DNA of 64,000 bases from the NCBI GenBank assembly GCA_036172665.1, contig CM069873.1:39836001-39900000 (forward strand), read 5' to 3'. Under the pieces are notes generated by a model, which was given only the letters and a program-made list of their open reading frames with translations, ran no database searches and was not told where the DNA came from. Below, piece after piece: positions 23,462 through 34,209 of the stretch. The position numbers were made by a program, and so were the translations under genes. The stretch is from Prosopocoilus inquinatus. Its lineage: Eukaryota > Arthropoda > Insecta > Coleoptera > Lucanidae. Numbering within the stretch: position 1 is the first letter of the stretch; every line of letters begins with the position of its first letter.

Positions 23462-24731
23462 TTGAAAATGGACGTGTTTGAATTATATTGCATGTTGTAC
23501 ATTCTCTATTTATTTTATGTTACTGCATCTATTGTAACAAAAAACAAGAAACGGGTACTGAATAGAAGATGGTGGGTCAGAGAAATATTTAGGGACCGAA
23601 ATATAGCAGGGTACTTTGCCACAACGTTTTTAAAAATAAAAGAAACTGATCCCTAACAGTTTTTTAAGCACACTAGGATGACTAGGCCGCTATATGAATT
23701 ACTTCTTTCATTAATGAAAGATGACTTAACAAAAAGTCAATGTGTCCCCCAATTGATTTTGAATGTAGATTGGCTTTAACTTTATCGTAAGTATTAATTG
23801 CTTATACATTAATAATAGTACAGCATTCATATAGCTCAAGTTTCAATCATTTTATAGGCATCTTTCACAAGGTGTATCTTACCAGTATCTTTCTTGGAGC
23901 TTTCATATGGGGAAATCTACTGTCCATGAAATTATATTAGAAACATGTGAATTGCTTTGGAAAATACTATCACCAATGTACGTTCCGCCACCAACATTAG
24001 ACGATTACCAACAAATATCAAAGGATTTTTGGAGAATGTGGAATATGCCGAATTGTGTGGGTGCAATAGACGGGAAACACATTAATATACAATATCCAGC
24101 AAATAGTGGATCAACCTTCTTTAATTACAAAAAAAAGTTTTAGTGTTGTTCTAATGGCTACTTGTGATGCTGTGATGATGATGAATTATTGTTTTACGAC
24201 TGTTGAGGTCGGTGCGTATGGTAGTCAGAGTGATGGAGGTAATAATAATAATAGTTTTGTAATTCAAAATTGTGCTCTTCAGTTACATTTATTGCAGAAG
24301 TTTTTGCTCAGTCAACAATGGGGAAATTATTGTTCAGTGGCAGATTGCCTTTACCACATGATACTGCTCTCCCAAACACAAACATAATGTTTCCTTATTA
24401 TTTTGTGGGAGATGCAGCGTTTCCATTAAAAAATAATATTATGAGGCCCTTTCCAGGGAGATTGCTAGGAGATACGAAACGAATATTTAATTATAGACTC
24501 TCAAGAGCCAGGCGTACGATTGAAAATTCGTTTGGTATTCTCGTTGCTCAATGGAGAATTTTGAAAAATTCTATGATATGCTTTCCCAAAAATTGTGAGA
24601 AAATTGTACTAGCGTGCATTGCATTACATAATTTCATAAAAGTCAACAACAGAGGGATTTATTGTCCTAGAAATTATGTAGACTGGGAAGATGATGAAGG
24701 AAACCTACATTTAGGAGACTGGAGAAGATAG
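23462..24731 (+). pseudogene. PIF/Harbinger DDE transposase, frameshifted
   Basis: A nuclear cut-and-paste transposase. N-terminal part 23468-23655 ends at an in-frame TAA, but the sequence continues as QFFKHTRMTRPLYELL. A frameshift near 23750 precedes a GT-AG intron (about 23789-23857), then SQGVSYQYLSWSFHMGKSTV. Catalytic motifs: Asp in CVGAIDGKHINIQ, Asp in GAYGSQSDGG, Glu in RARRTIENSFGIL. An indel in an A-run near 24136 and a shift near 24265 break the frame. The C-terminal 153-codon frame from 24270 (ADAAFPLKNNIMRP-like block, reading GDAAFPLKNNIMRPFPGRLL) is intact. Similarity to known family blocks is very high, implying a fairly recent copy. Confidence 0.92.
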
Positions 24732-24967
24732 GTAAATGCACTTGATAGCATCAGAGTGGGATCAAATAACGCCAGCAGACATACATTTCTTCTAAGACAG
24801 ACTTTAGCTAATTAGCAAAATAATAGAATGTAAATTAAAATGAGACTTCGTTGAATGTGTAATTTTTTCATTGCTAATGTTTATGCACTTAATTTCTTTC
24901 ATTAATAAGATATGTCTAATTAATTTAGGTAAGTGTGACTAATAAACATACATTTGCATGTGTTTCT

Positions 24968-25920
24968 TTATTCATTTGACTCATCCATTAACAATTCACT
25001 GATATACTTTAAAATTTCAGCCTTGGCTTGTTTCTTTTTGTGGTTGCTTAATAAGCTCATAAAACAAGCTAATGATTTAGCAAACTTCTCTTCATCTGTT
25101 TCTACTGGTGCAGGTTTACTGTGACAAGCTACTGCAAAAGCATCTACTGCTCTTGTGAAGTCTGCATTAAGGACATTTAAGTCATTCAATTTTTTTTTCT
25201 TTGCTGCAGAGTCTTCTCGTTGACTGGAAGACGGAGTCCCTTGTGGTACAGGCTCTGCTATGGCTGCTACATTTTCTTCCACATTCAAAATTTCATTTTC
25301 AGATGTATCTTCGTCCTCTAAATCAAAGTTACTCTTTCCCCTAAAACAATAAGAATTTGTAACAGATTTTCATTCTGATTAAATTAAATACTACTTTGGA
25401 ACTAATTCTGAAATATTTGTAACTACTTATGCCTTGAGTATTAATTTTACAACATTAACAAACAATTAAAAATATGTATTCTATACTTACTTCCTCACAA
25501 GCGTATGAGGTGCTAAAAAGGTCATCGATTCAAATAATGGCCACACTGGGTGCCACTCGCTACCACTACCTGAAGGCAAGTTCTTTCGTTTTGATTCTTT
25601 TGTGAACCGGTCTCTCAAACTTTTCCAGCGCCGCAAACATTCATCATCTAAATAACATAACAATTATACACTTTGTAATACAATACAGGACAAGAGTAGC
25701 GAGGTTCATATATCAAAAATTATGTGAACACAAAATCAAAACTGTAATTTGTGAGCAAAATTTAAAATAATTCAGTAAATAAATTACCTGTTACTCCTAA
25801 TTTAATGGATATTTCGTTCCAAATTCTACTTTTCTGGATTGCATTTCTGAAACCAGGTGTAGTTTTATCATACAATATATAATGCTTTCTGACTTCTTCG
25901 ATTAAGCGTTTGTCATCCAT
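24968..25920 (-). CDS. Harbinger-associated MADF-domain protein, three exons, intact
   Basis: Minus-strand gene with exons 25788-25920, 25491-25647 and 24968-25340, all with GT-AG junctions and matching phases (133+157+373 nt, 220 residues). It starts MDDKRLIEEVRKHYILYD. The MADF fold spans roughly residues 3-95, with Trp residues in SRIWNEIS, RRWKSLRDRFTKE and SEWHPVWPLFESM. The remainder is acidic, then Ser/Lys-rich, with a C-terminal helical segment resembling the BESS-type end. In Harbinger elements this protein helps the transposase reach the nucleus and bind transposon ends. The whole frame is open although the partner transposase is broken. Confidence 0.88.
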
Positions 25921-26132
25921 GATGTACGACACGTGCTAAACAATACTGACTGTCACTAGTCACTGTATAAAAGCAGTAAAGGTTAGGTTTGTTACGCTTA
26001 CCGCCGTGAAAGTAGAAAGTCGACGAACTTTCTTCGGTTACTACCGGCTTGTACCGGTGAATGACTTTCGTTCTGTTCGTCATAATCGGCAAACACATGT
26101 TTTAACTTGATGCGACGCAGCTATCGCCGCTT

Positions 26133-26745
26133 AATAGAGTGCCTTAAATCGAGTGTGGACATACGTGGAGTCGATTTCTATTGGTCGCGAGCGATTTTCC
26201 ACTTTACTTACCAAGGTCGGTAATCATATTTGTTCTAAGCGTATTTGATGTGGTAAGAGAAATGTTATTTCATATGGTTATTCGTTAATTTAACCTACAT
26301 TGAGACGATTGTGACTGTTTAATGGTGTTGTTAATTAATCAGTTAATTGTTTTTGTTAATAGTGTATACTATATTGTTGTTGACTTTACTGTTACTAAGA
26401 AATTAGTTGTCAGATTCGTAGACAAGAATTTTTGTTATTTATTGAGTGTGACACAAAGGTAAGAATTTCTTTTAATATTAACTACAAACATTTTTTAAAA
26501 ATCCTAGCCCAGAAGTATAGTATTGTGTAACAACTAATAAAAAGAAATAACAATTTGATACTGTCCGTACTCTTATAACCTCGTAAGTTATTTTTGGGTA
26601 ATATATACCTACATTTATTAATGAATAAAAGTTACAGAAAAATTACAGTTTTTTTTTTTTTTATCTTACAAAATAACGCTGATGAGATTTATAAGTACTG
26701 TATCGAAATGTGCACTTATGGTATTTATAAAACAATTCTTTACAG
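26133..26745. other. AT-rich spacer
   Basis: No gene or defined repeat seen. Confidence 0.4.
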
Positions 26746-26749
26746 TACT

Positions 26750-27245
26750 ATGGTTGGGTGTGGCAATTGGTTGTTTGAATCAGTCATCGTAGGGATTTCT
26801 GATGAAAGCTTTTCCTCGAGATCGTGTAAGGAGGAAACAATGGACTGACCAAGTAAATCTAAGGGACTGGGAGCCCACGAATTATTCATGGCTGTGTGAG
26901 GTACGACTTGTGCCAATGTATTAAAATAAACACTGTAACATATTAAAAATATCAAACCAACTAAAGTGTGTATCTTTTAGGTAGTATATTTTACACCTGA
27001 AATATGAGAAAAGCCCAGAACTGATGGCAAGAGAGTATTAAGAAGAACGAGTCGCCTGCAAAAAAACGGAAACCACTTGCCGAAAGAACAATTCCACAGC
27101 CTACAGTTCTTGTACAGCAGGCGGCATTACAAGCATAGCCTACAGTTCCTGTAGAGCAGGCAACATTAGAAGCACAGCCTAGTTTGAAAAGTTTTAAGAA
27201 AAATTGCTTATTTTATAGCAATCCAGAAACATTTAATTTTTTATG
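26750..27245 (+). pseudogene. THAP-domain gene remnant, two exons
   Basis: After an acceptor-like ttctttacag comes ATG and MVGCGNW, typical of a THAP N-terminus. A frameshift then leads to AFPRDRVRRKQWTDQVN and WEPTNYSWLCEV (26808-26897). A second exon near 26982 gives VYFTPEI, a stop, then EKPRTDGKRVLRR, matching the end of a THAP zinc finger. A Gln/Thr-rich repeat (two copies of a QPTV.VQQA-like unit) follows to 27245. THAP fingers are the DNA-binding part of P-type transposases and of host regulators. Which one this was cannot be told. Confidence 0.7.
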
Positions 27246-28035
27246 AGGCTAGAAACTGTATTCCAACAGTATTTTGAATTTCTTAATTAAATAAAAATAT
27301 GAAACATGAAAAATGTAATAATATAAAAGACAGTGAATCTATTTTAAATTGCCGATTAAAAATGAAAATAAAAAGATTCATTACATTTATGGCATCACAG
27401 TTATAATACAATATAAATACTATGTCGATGGTATTTGCTGTAAATTATATAATTATTTTTATTATATAAGTATTTTAGTGTCTACATATTAGCATAAATG
27501 TTTATTTCATTTCATATCTGTTTATGTTCTTTTCTTAATTGTGTAATTATGTTCTATGAATAAATATATTTAAAAGTGAAGCGCTTATGTTTTTCTTACT
27601 TGAAATGCAGTCATGGTTATAGTCGGAGGAAGAAAATGGCAAATTAGGATAAGTCAACAGACGCCTGCCTAATTTCAAATTTGCAATTTTAACACTTATT
27701 TGGTTACAAATAAAGACAAAATACTTCTTTAATATATATTGTGGTATTCTGTGAAGTGTAAAAGAGTGAAATTGTTAAAAATGGTATTTTACTGTTGTAT
27801 ACCTCATGCAAAAACAATAACAACCAACAAAAAATGCACATGTTTCCAAAGGATGAAAAGGTATTATTTAATAATAGTTTTGTTAGAACAATACATGGTC
27901 TGCAAACTACAGTGCTTTTTTTTAACTGTGGCCATAGGGTACGTGCTAAAAATTTTGCCTCGATGTTCTGGTGAAAATTGCAAGCAGATTTTGGTTTCTA
28001 ATATTCAGTTACATAATTTATTAGAAAATACACAA
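27246..28035 (+). other. AT-rich region with weak THAP-like fragment
   Basis: Mostly AT-rich. 27781-27870 reads MVFYCCIPHAKTITT and, in another frame, HMFPKDEK, faintly THAP-like (C-x-x-P-x-C then FPKD). Too short and broken to assign firmly. Confidence 0.3.
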
Positions 28036-28276
28036 TACCAGAATAAGAGGTGCGTCATTAATTTAATTATTTTAATATTAAAAGACAAAATTTTTATTGA
28101 ATAAATATGAATCGAATAGGTTCACGTTGGAAATAAATTAGTCACTGACCTCTAAAATGTCTGGATGACGAATTAATTTTTGACTTTGACCTATTCGGTG
28201 CAGATTTACCCGTTAATAATTTCAGCTTTTCATATTAAATTAACTAAAATAATGACGCACCTCTTATTTTGGCAAT
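28036..28276. repeat. hairpin MITE inside EnSpm-like remnant
   Basis: Inverted ends aataagaggtgcgtcatta on both sides with an AT-rich middle. It contains a second nested inverted pair (cgaataggttcacg / gacctattcggtg). Confidence 0.75.
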
Positions 28277-28292
28277 TTTGGCTTATTTGCAG

Positions 28293-29289
28293 TAAATTAT
28301 GCAATTGAATATGCATATATAAAATGTATCAAGTCACATTCGGGATATTCAAGTTGTGATAAATGTACTGATACAGGAGAATATTATGAAGGAAGAATTA
28401 TTTTTCAAAATTTTTCAGCTCATGTTAGACGAACTGATGAATCATTTTTGCTCCAATGTGATGAAGACCATCACCTCGGGGTATCCCCTCTTGTAAAATT
28501 AAATATAGGAATGGTCACAAAATTTCCTATAGATTATATGCATGCATGTTGCTTAGGTGTTTGTAGAAAGCTACTGAATTTTTGGATTTCCGGGAATGCA
28601 AAGACTCGCTTATCATCTAGACAAGTCCATAATATTTCAGATTATGTTTATTAAATCTAAGACCATATATTCCATCAGAGTTTAATCGAAAACCCCGATA
28701 GCTTCAAGAATTACAAAGATGGAAAGCTACCGAATTTCGTACTTTTTTGTTATATTTGGGACCTATCGTATTAAAAAATGTAGTAGACTTAGCTGTTTAT
28801 GAGCACTATTTAATATTCCATTGTGCAATGACAATTCTTTTGTCACAGAAGAATATTTCCAGTTTTAGAGAAAATTTTCCAGATCAATTATTGTCGTTGT
28901 TTATTTCTCACTCACAAGTTTTATATGGTAAACAGTTTTTAATATTCAACGTTCATATATTATGTCACTTAAATGATGATGTTAAACTTTACGGTCCATT
29001 GGATAATTTTTCAGCTTTTCCATTTGAATCTTATTTGGGCTTTATTAAAAGCTTGATCAAATCCCCAACTCACCCACTTCAGCAAGTACACAGACGCTTA
29101 ATAGAAGCTGAAAAATGTGTTCACGGAGATCTCCAAAGACAAATTACAATTGAAAAAACTCCTATTTGCTCTTTGAGTCATGTAGATGGTCCTCTTTTAA
29201 ATTTTAATAAGTTCACGCAATTTAAGAAGATACAGTTTAAAAACTTGTTGCTTCAAATTAACTCGCATCATAAAGCCGATTCATATTGC
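28293..29289 (+). pseudogene. EnSpm-like transposase, N-proximal part
   Basis: Clearly homologous to the intact protein at 36431-38611. Matching blocks: a zinc-binding CDKCTDTGEYYEGRIIF, RRTDESFLLQCDEDHHLG, FPIDYMHACCLGVCRKLL (second catalytic Asp), QRWKATEFRTFLLYLGPIVL, FNVHILCHLNDDVKLYGPLD and SAFPFESYLGFIKSLI (catalytic Glu). Frameshifts occur near 28650 and 28720. The frame 28747-29289 then runs cleanly to DSYC, where the TIR element interrupts it. Coding resumes at 32741. Confidence 0.85.
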
Positions 29290-31078
29290 CACAGACAACA
29301 ACTAAAGCAGACCTGTCAGCCCTGTAGAAATTTTGCACCAGATTTATGTATTAAAATTTTACCGCGAGATGGCATACACTTAGTTGGTTGTACTTCGGAA
29401 ATTAATTTTGAGCCTAGTGCAACCGAGAACTAAGACCGGAGGACTTAAAAATATCTTCCTCCCCTTCTGCGCGGATGTTTTAAAATTGAGATAATCTATG
29501 ATTGAGATTGAGAATATGCCCACTAGAGTCTAGCCACTATCAGACCCGAAGGCGCCACGAAAATTGCCGAGCGAAAGATGATGGTATTTTCATACATATT
29601 GAATTATGTAAATATTTTTCCCAGTGATTCAAAAGTACATTGCCAAATTTTATGGCAAGCGTTAATAAACATTTTAAAACATTACATTTGATATAAAAAA
29701 GAACAAGGCTAAAGAACATAAGATTCTGTCTTAACATGAGGCAAAATATTTCCCACATAAAATAAATTTAAAGTCGACATTTCGAAGTTTTCTGACACTT
29801 AAACGTCGCAAACGTCAAATGCACATTTATGACAGTGCAACGGTGCGAATTAATTAAAACTACTTTGTTATAATTATTAAATTATTTTTATTGAAAGGAA
29901 TAACGTAATGGAGCACGAAATTACATTATAAAGCTTCGCAAGCCAGGATCAGAATAAATTTGTCAAACAGGGCAAGTAATTTTTACGTTACATTATAGAG
30001 TTCCTCTTTGTGCCACAACAACCAAAGAAGAAAGAAGACTAAAGAAGTTTGAGTAAGGAAAGTTAAGAAAACGATTTTTTTATTTTGTACCTACCGTGTA
30101 AAATTTCAAACTACTTTACCCTTAAATTAAGATTTGGCCGTAATTAAATCATTTGTAGAATTAGTAGTGTCTACCAATACCGCCAGAAAACTATACCTGA
30201 GCCAACCTGAGCAAAGAAACACAACTTTACTGAGCATATACGCGAAACTGTCAAAGAAGCCGACATCTGTCAAAAATGACGTCACTGATATACATCCGTT
30301 TCCAGTTTCTGGCGAAGTGGCGTCAACGCAGAAACACTTGAACTAACAAATTGCCCAGGCCGTATAGGGACGTCGTCTCGTGAAATCTAGTAGGTCGTGA
30401 ATAAAACAATCATATGTCGTTTATGTCCAATGATGTAATAAGGTTAGATGGAGTCTAGCGTCATTTTGAATAAGTTTTAACATTACAGAGAGAAAGATAA
30501 TATGAGCATTCCCTAAGAGTAACAAAGATCAGAAATGGCAGATACCTCGTGGTTTGGGGCAAATGAAAGCTTAGTTCAGATGCATCCGGATACGCAAAAA
30601 ACTAGCCAATTAAAAATAAATCGCAATAAATATTTTGCATATTCGGAATCACAGGGGTTTATATCTGTTGCCACAGTTTTAAACGCAATTATAATTCCCC
30701 CCAGGTCGCTGGGATGGCAGTGATGGCACTGTATTTACAGTAAGCTGTAATCCTTAGCATATTTTTAAATTATCATGGTTATCTTTTATTGATTTTGAAA
30801 AGTTTGGAATCGGTTGTCAGAAGCCAAAGTATTAATTCGATTTCTTATTTAATTGAACGTTTAAATTTCGTTTGCGGCCATCCCAGGCGAACGAACAGGA
30901 CAATTTGTGATAAAAATAAGGTAAGAGAGAATGCTAAGCGAAGAGTGCACTTTTTCGGCTATCATGGCCGCGCGGCCTTATTAAGCGCCGGAGCGAAAAA
31001 CGATCCGAGCAAACGTGGTCGTAATTTATAGAAAGAAAATCACAAATTGTCCGTTTATTCTTCTGGAATAGCCCTAAA

Positions 31079-31344
31079 GTTTTTGGGTTGCAGTGAGAAT
31101 GTTGAGCTACGTCTCTGCTGATGAAGCCCCAAACAGGGCTGAAACAGATGTACAGAGGCTGCTGGAGGTTTTCACTGCAATCAAAAACGATTTGCAACAA
31201 TTTTTTTTAAAACTTTCATTATGCTTTGACAGCAAGCATGGCCGCCTTGCATGGAGGACTTATTAGGAGCAAATCCGCTTTAGTTTGTCTATCCTACTGC
31301 AATATCAGGTAAAAAAATGTAGGATGTCGCTGTTTTATCTGTTC
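31079..31344 (+). repeat. hammerhead retroposon inside TIR transposon A
   Basis: Plus-sense copy, starting just upstream of the ribozyme and ending at the constant tgttttatctgttc end. The same insertion is in copy B, so it predates the split of the two transposons. Confidence 0.88.
31090..31180 (+). ncRNA. hammerhead ribozyme, intact core
   Basis: CTCTG (31113-31117), CTGATGA (31118-31124), stem II AGCCC/GGGCT with a CAAACA loop, GAAA (31141-31144), short stem III ACAGATGT, cleavage triplet GTA with predicted cut between 31152 and 31153, then CAGAG. Outside the core an outer helix GCAGTGA/TCACTGC (31090-31096 with 31172-31178) lengthens stem I. Confidence 0.88.
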
Positions 31345-32740
31345 AATACTTAAACCGTTAACGCAGAAATATTTTTAAATTACGCGCCTTTTTTATTTTA
31401 ATTCCCCCCAGGCCGCGCGAGGCGCGCATTTTGTTGCTCCACATATACAACCTTAGCTTTGATATCTAATATATCTTTTATCTATGATTCGGAATGCATC
31501 TGAACTAAGCTTAATGCGTTTGCAAACACCGTTCCATGGCGAATAAGCGGTAGCGAATTGTCAAAATGAAGGCTGCGGTAAGTGAACGGTCGAAGTGGTC
31601 TGATCAAATCACGTGATCACTTTTTTCAATTGCTGATTGGTCAGAGGGTTTAGTCGGACCGTTGAATTGACCATTTTGTGCAATTTGACCACTCATTTAA
31701 CTCGGCCTTAATTAACTTCGTAATTTATAGTTCATATTCCAATTTTAAATTAGACTATCTATTTTTACAATTTGCACATGCGTGTAACACGAAATATATT
31801 CAATATTTTAAGTAATTTTAAAATGCGTCTACCCTCTCTGTAGATGGATATATTTACATCTTCTTGTCGCATATTTATGCAAACATCAGCGAAACAAGTA
31901 GGTATTCTGCATTTTATTAACGCGATTATTGAAATAATATAATAAAAAATAATTAAGAAACCTGCTTATCTTTTTAGAGTAAAATATTCACTCACATAAA
32001 ACTAAAAATCTAATAAAATGACATTCAAAATCAATTTAAAACATCCCGTAAAACTAGAAGCTAAATCAATGGATGTTAAATAATAAACAAAAACTTGATA
32101 AGTCACTTTATATAACTTAAAATCGAGAAAACGACCCCACAAAATCCAAAAAACTGGCTAACTAAACGCGCAGACAACGAATGTTTTCACGTTTTGCCCC
32201 GACTCAGCTGATCGAGGCTAGTTTTCTCTCTCTCTGATGTTCGTCGCGATACCTCTCACTCTACATCCCATCCACCCCATACCAGGTCATTGTTTATGTC
32301 ACACCTCTCACATGTAGATTATGTAGACGTATATTTTTAAGTTCTAACTTCTATGTAATTGCAACTCAATTTAAATTTCCTTCAGCGTATGCATTAAATA
32401 TGTTTATACAAAATTTGCTAAAATTATTTACAATCTTATGATTCTCGTTCTCATGTTGCGAATGTCGAGATGTGTGAAGTGTAATGTTTACAAATACTAC
32501 AAAAATACAGTGATCGTGCCTATTCGGAACAAGTCGTCATTGCTTGGCGGAAATTGAACTGTAATGGTGGGTTGTGTAGACCAGAAGAATAAAAGACCTG
32601 TTGACTACTTCACAGACTTACTGTATCTACAACTGACGACAGTGACACCTAGTTTAGTTGTAGACAATTTTCGATTTAATGGGGTGCATAAAAGTGCATA
32701 TAGGTGGTACGTCTGCTTTAGTTGTTGTCTGTGATATTGC

Positions 32741-33004
32741 ATAGTAAATAATAATGATTTTATTGAAGTCCATAATATTGTTTCAGATGATTCAAACAAT
32801 ACACATTTAATTGGCAAGCGATTTAAAACTAAAAAAGAGTTCTATAATTACCCATTCAGTTCAAATTTACTAAATATTTATATTGTTGACGACGACTCGG
32901 ACAATTTATATAATTGGCCAATTGAAAATTTCGCATCAAAATGTTTATTGTTGCCATTCAATGGACTTCATGTTGCCTTGCCTATTTTACATTCTTTGGA
33001 ATAG
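32741..33004 (+). pseudogene. EnSpm-like transposase, C-terminal part
   Basis: In frame with 29289 once the TIR insertion is removed. Reads IVSDDSNNTHLIGKRF through NWPIENFASKCLLLPF to a stop at 33002-33004. It parallels the C-terminal part of the intact paralogue, which also ends in a WPI.EIS...FPILH-type segment. Confidence 0.8.
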
Positions 33005-33304
33005 TTATTGTTAAGTACTATAATATATATTTATAAACATATTTGATACACTTTTACTTGGAAATCACGGAATGTTATCATTTAAATAATAAAAAAAAAT
33101 TGGCGCTTTTAATATTCGTTTCAAATGTTTAATAATGCCATTCAATGGACTTTATGTTGCCTTCTTTGTAATAGCTTTTATTATGTATGAATGTAGTATA
33201 TAAATGTTCTTATGAACATATTTGATATTGTTTTACTTAGAAATTACGGAATGTTATGATTTAAATAACAATAAAAAAATTGGCCCTTTTAATATTCGTT
33301 TTAA
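32938..33304 (+). repeat. tandem duplication, ~180-bp unit
   Basis: Two units (32938-33122 and 33123-33304) share tgccattcaatggact, acatatttgata and acggaatgttat blocks with moderate divergence. The first includes the transposase stop codon, the second is downstream. Confidence 0.85.
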
Positions 33305-33364
33305 TTAAGGTCCTTAATAACTCGTCAGAAGTAGTAAATTTTATGTACGATTTAAGGTCTGAAC

Positions 33365-33569
33365 ATACACGCGAATGACGTCATTTTGACTCGATTTTCG
33401 ACATTGCCCATACGTCGTATTAGACGTTACCACGACGTCAAAAAAACGACGTCGTGGGATGTGTCTTTAGACCGTCACTGCTACGTCAAAATGACGTCAT
33501 TTTTTTCGTCATTTGACGTCAGATATGACCAAAAAGAAACGTCATTTGGACGTCATTGTGCTAGTTGGG
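33365..33569. repeat. GACGTC-rich EnSpm-like right terminus
   Basis: About ten occurrences of GACGTC or ACGTCA-like motifs in both orientations, ending at TTGTGCTAGTTGGG. Clustered subterminal motifs of this kind are typical transposase-binding zones of EnSpm/CACTA elements. Confidence 0.7.
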
Positions 33570-33712
33570 TACAAACAAAAATTTGCTTGCAATTTTCAGT
33601 AGAACATAAGTTAACATGAGACAAAATTTATAGCACGTAAAACCTTATGGCCATAGTTAAAAAAAGGCACTGTATAATGTTTGTTATATACTTGTAGATT
33701 TATAAATTATGG

Positions 33713-33975
33713 AAAAATTTTTGATTTGCAGTGAAAACCTCGAGCAGCCTCTGGACAGCTGTTTCAGCTCTGCTTGGGGCTTCTACAGCAGAGACGTAGC
33801 TCGACATTCCCACTGCAGACCAAAAACGACTTGCCCAATTTATTCGCAATTGCTTTGACAGCAAGCATGGCCGTCTTGCATGGGGAACTTTTTAGGAGCA
33901 AATCCCGCTTCAATTTGTCTATCCTACTGCAATGTCAGGTCAAAAAGCGATAGTAAGATGTCGCTATTTTATCTG
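33713..33975. repeat. hammerhead retroposon with 5' inversion, 14-bp TSD
   Basis: Flanked by identical tttataaattatgg at 33699-33712 and 33976-33989. The right part (from about 33851 to the constant end ctattttatctg) is plus-sense, while the left part carrying the hammerhead is minus-sense. This is a 5'-inverted insertion like those made by twin priming in LINE-type retrotransposition. It interrupts the P-element THAP exon. Confidence 0.92.
33739..33805 (-). ncRNA. hammerhead ribozyme motif, core mutated
   Basis: Same fold, but the core reads CTGTAGA instead of CTGATGA, changing a normally conserved A. Stem II has a mismatch. GAAA, ACAGCTGT and GTC are kept. Probably inactive. Confidence 0.75.
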
Positions 33976-33989
33976 TTTATAAATTATGG

Positions 33990-34209
33990 TTGAAGAAAGT
34001 ACAGAATCGTGAGCTTTTCTTAATGAAAGCCGAAGAAGTAAGAAAGAATTATCGGGTATGTGACATACCAGTATTTTATATACTATCATTTAATGCTTTG
34101 TAATTCATATGTATAATTATGTAATGTAATTACAGTTTTTGACTTAATGTGTGCTTATTTTTTAGTCTTTACTGAGCAGCAATTGTCCACAACTGAAACC
34201 GAGATGATT
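33990..34209 (+). pseudogene. P-element THAP exon(s)
   Basis: Reads KLWLKKVQNRELFLMK then AEEVRKNYRVCD, matching the W...NYRVC stretch of THAP zinc fingers. The exon begins before the retroposon insertion, after an acceptor-like cttgtag at 33691-33697. A donor-like gtatgtgac follows NYR (34053). A second exon-like segment after ttttttag (34168) is cut by the EnSpm-like element at 34210. Confidence 0.6.

Larger units (their letters stand above)
23363..26132. mobile_element. PIF/Harbinger DNA transposon
   Basis: Two convergent genes typical of this superfamily: a DDE transposase on plus (23462-24731) and a MADF/Myb-like DNA-binding protein on minus (24968-25920). Candidate ends are ataagcggtcgtagccg at 23364 and, read inward from the right, ttaagcggcgatagctg at 26132. 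They are similar but imperfect, so the boundaries are approximate. A TAA/TTA-type target site is plausible but not proven. Confidence 0.8.
29290..32733 (+). mobile_element. 3.44-kb non-autonomous TIR transposon, copy A
   Basis: Terminal inverted repeats CACAGACAACAACTAAAGCA at both ends, flanked by perfect 7-bp duplications ATATTGC (29283-29289, 32734-32740). Removing the element and one duplication restores the host EnSpm-like reading frame. No transposase is recognisable. The interior contains a hammerhead retroposon (31079-31344), two AATTCCCCCCAGG segments, inverted internal blocks (agcttagttcagatgcat) and an imperfect palindrome with a CACGTG core (31570-31690). A second, inverted copy lies at 49052-53063. 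Confidence 0.92.
28277..33569 (+). mobile_element. decayed EnSpm/CACTA-like element, right part
   Basis: Holds a broken tnp2-like transposase and a right terminus. The terminus, read inward from 33569, begins CCCAACTAGCACAATGACG and is followed by a GACGTC-rich subterminal zone (33365-33555). The left end was not found. A 3444-bp TIR element is inserted at 29290-32733. Confidence 0.7.

Noticed and set aside
29540..29758. 72-codon frame identical in both transposon copies (52595-52813)
   Set aside because: Identity is explained by recent duplication. It is a hydrophobic, AT-rich translation with no domain.
30535..30723. 62-codon frame present in both 3.44-kb transposon copies
   Set aside because: The two copies differ at about seven residues, mostly amino-acid-changing, which does not suggest selection for a protein.
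32560..32735. THAP N-terminus suggested by MVGCV in the TIR transposon
   Set aside because: The following residues do not continue the THAP pattern, and the homologous frame in copy B has no zinc-binding Cys/His set.
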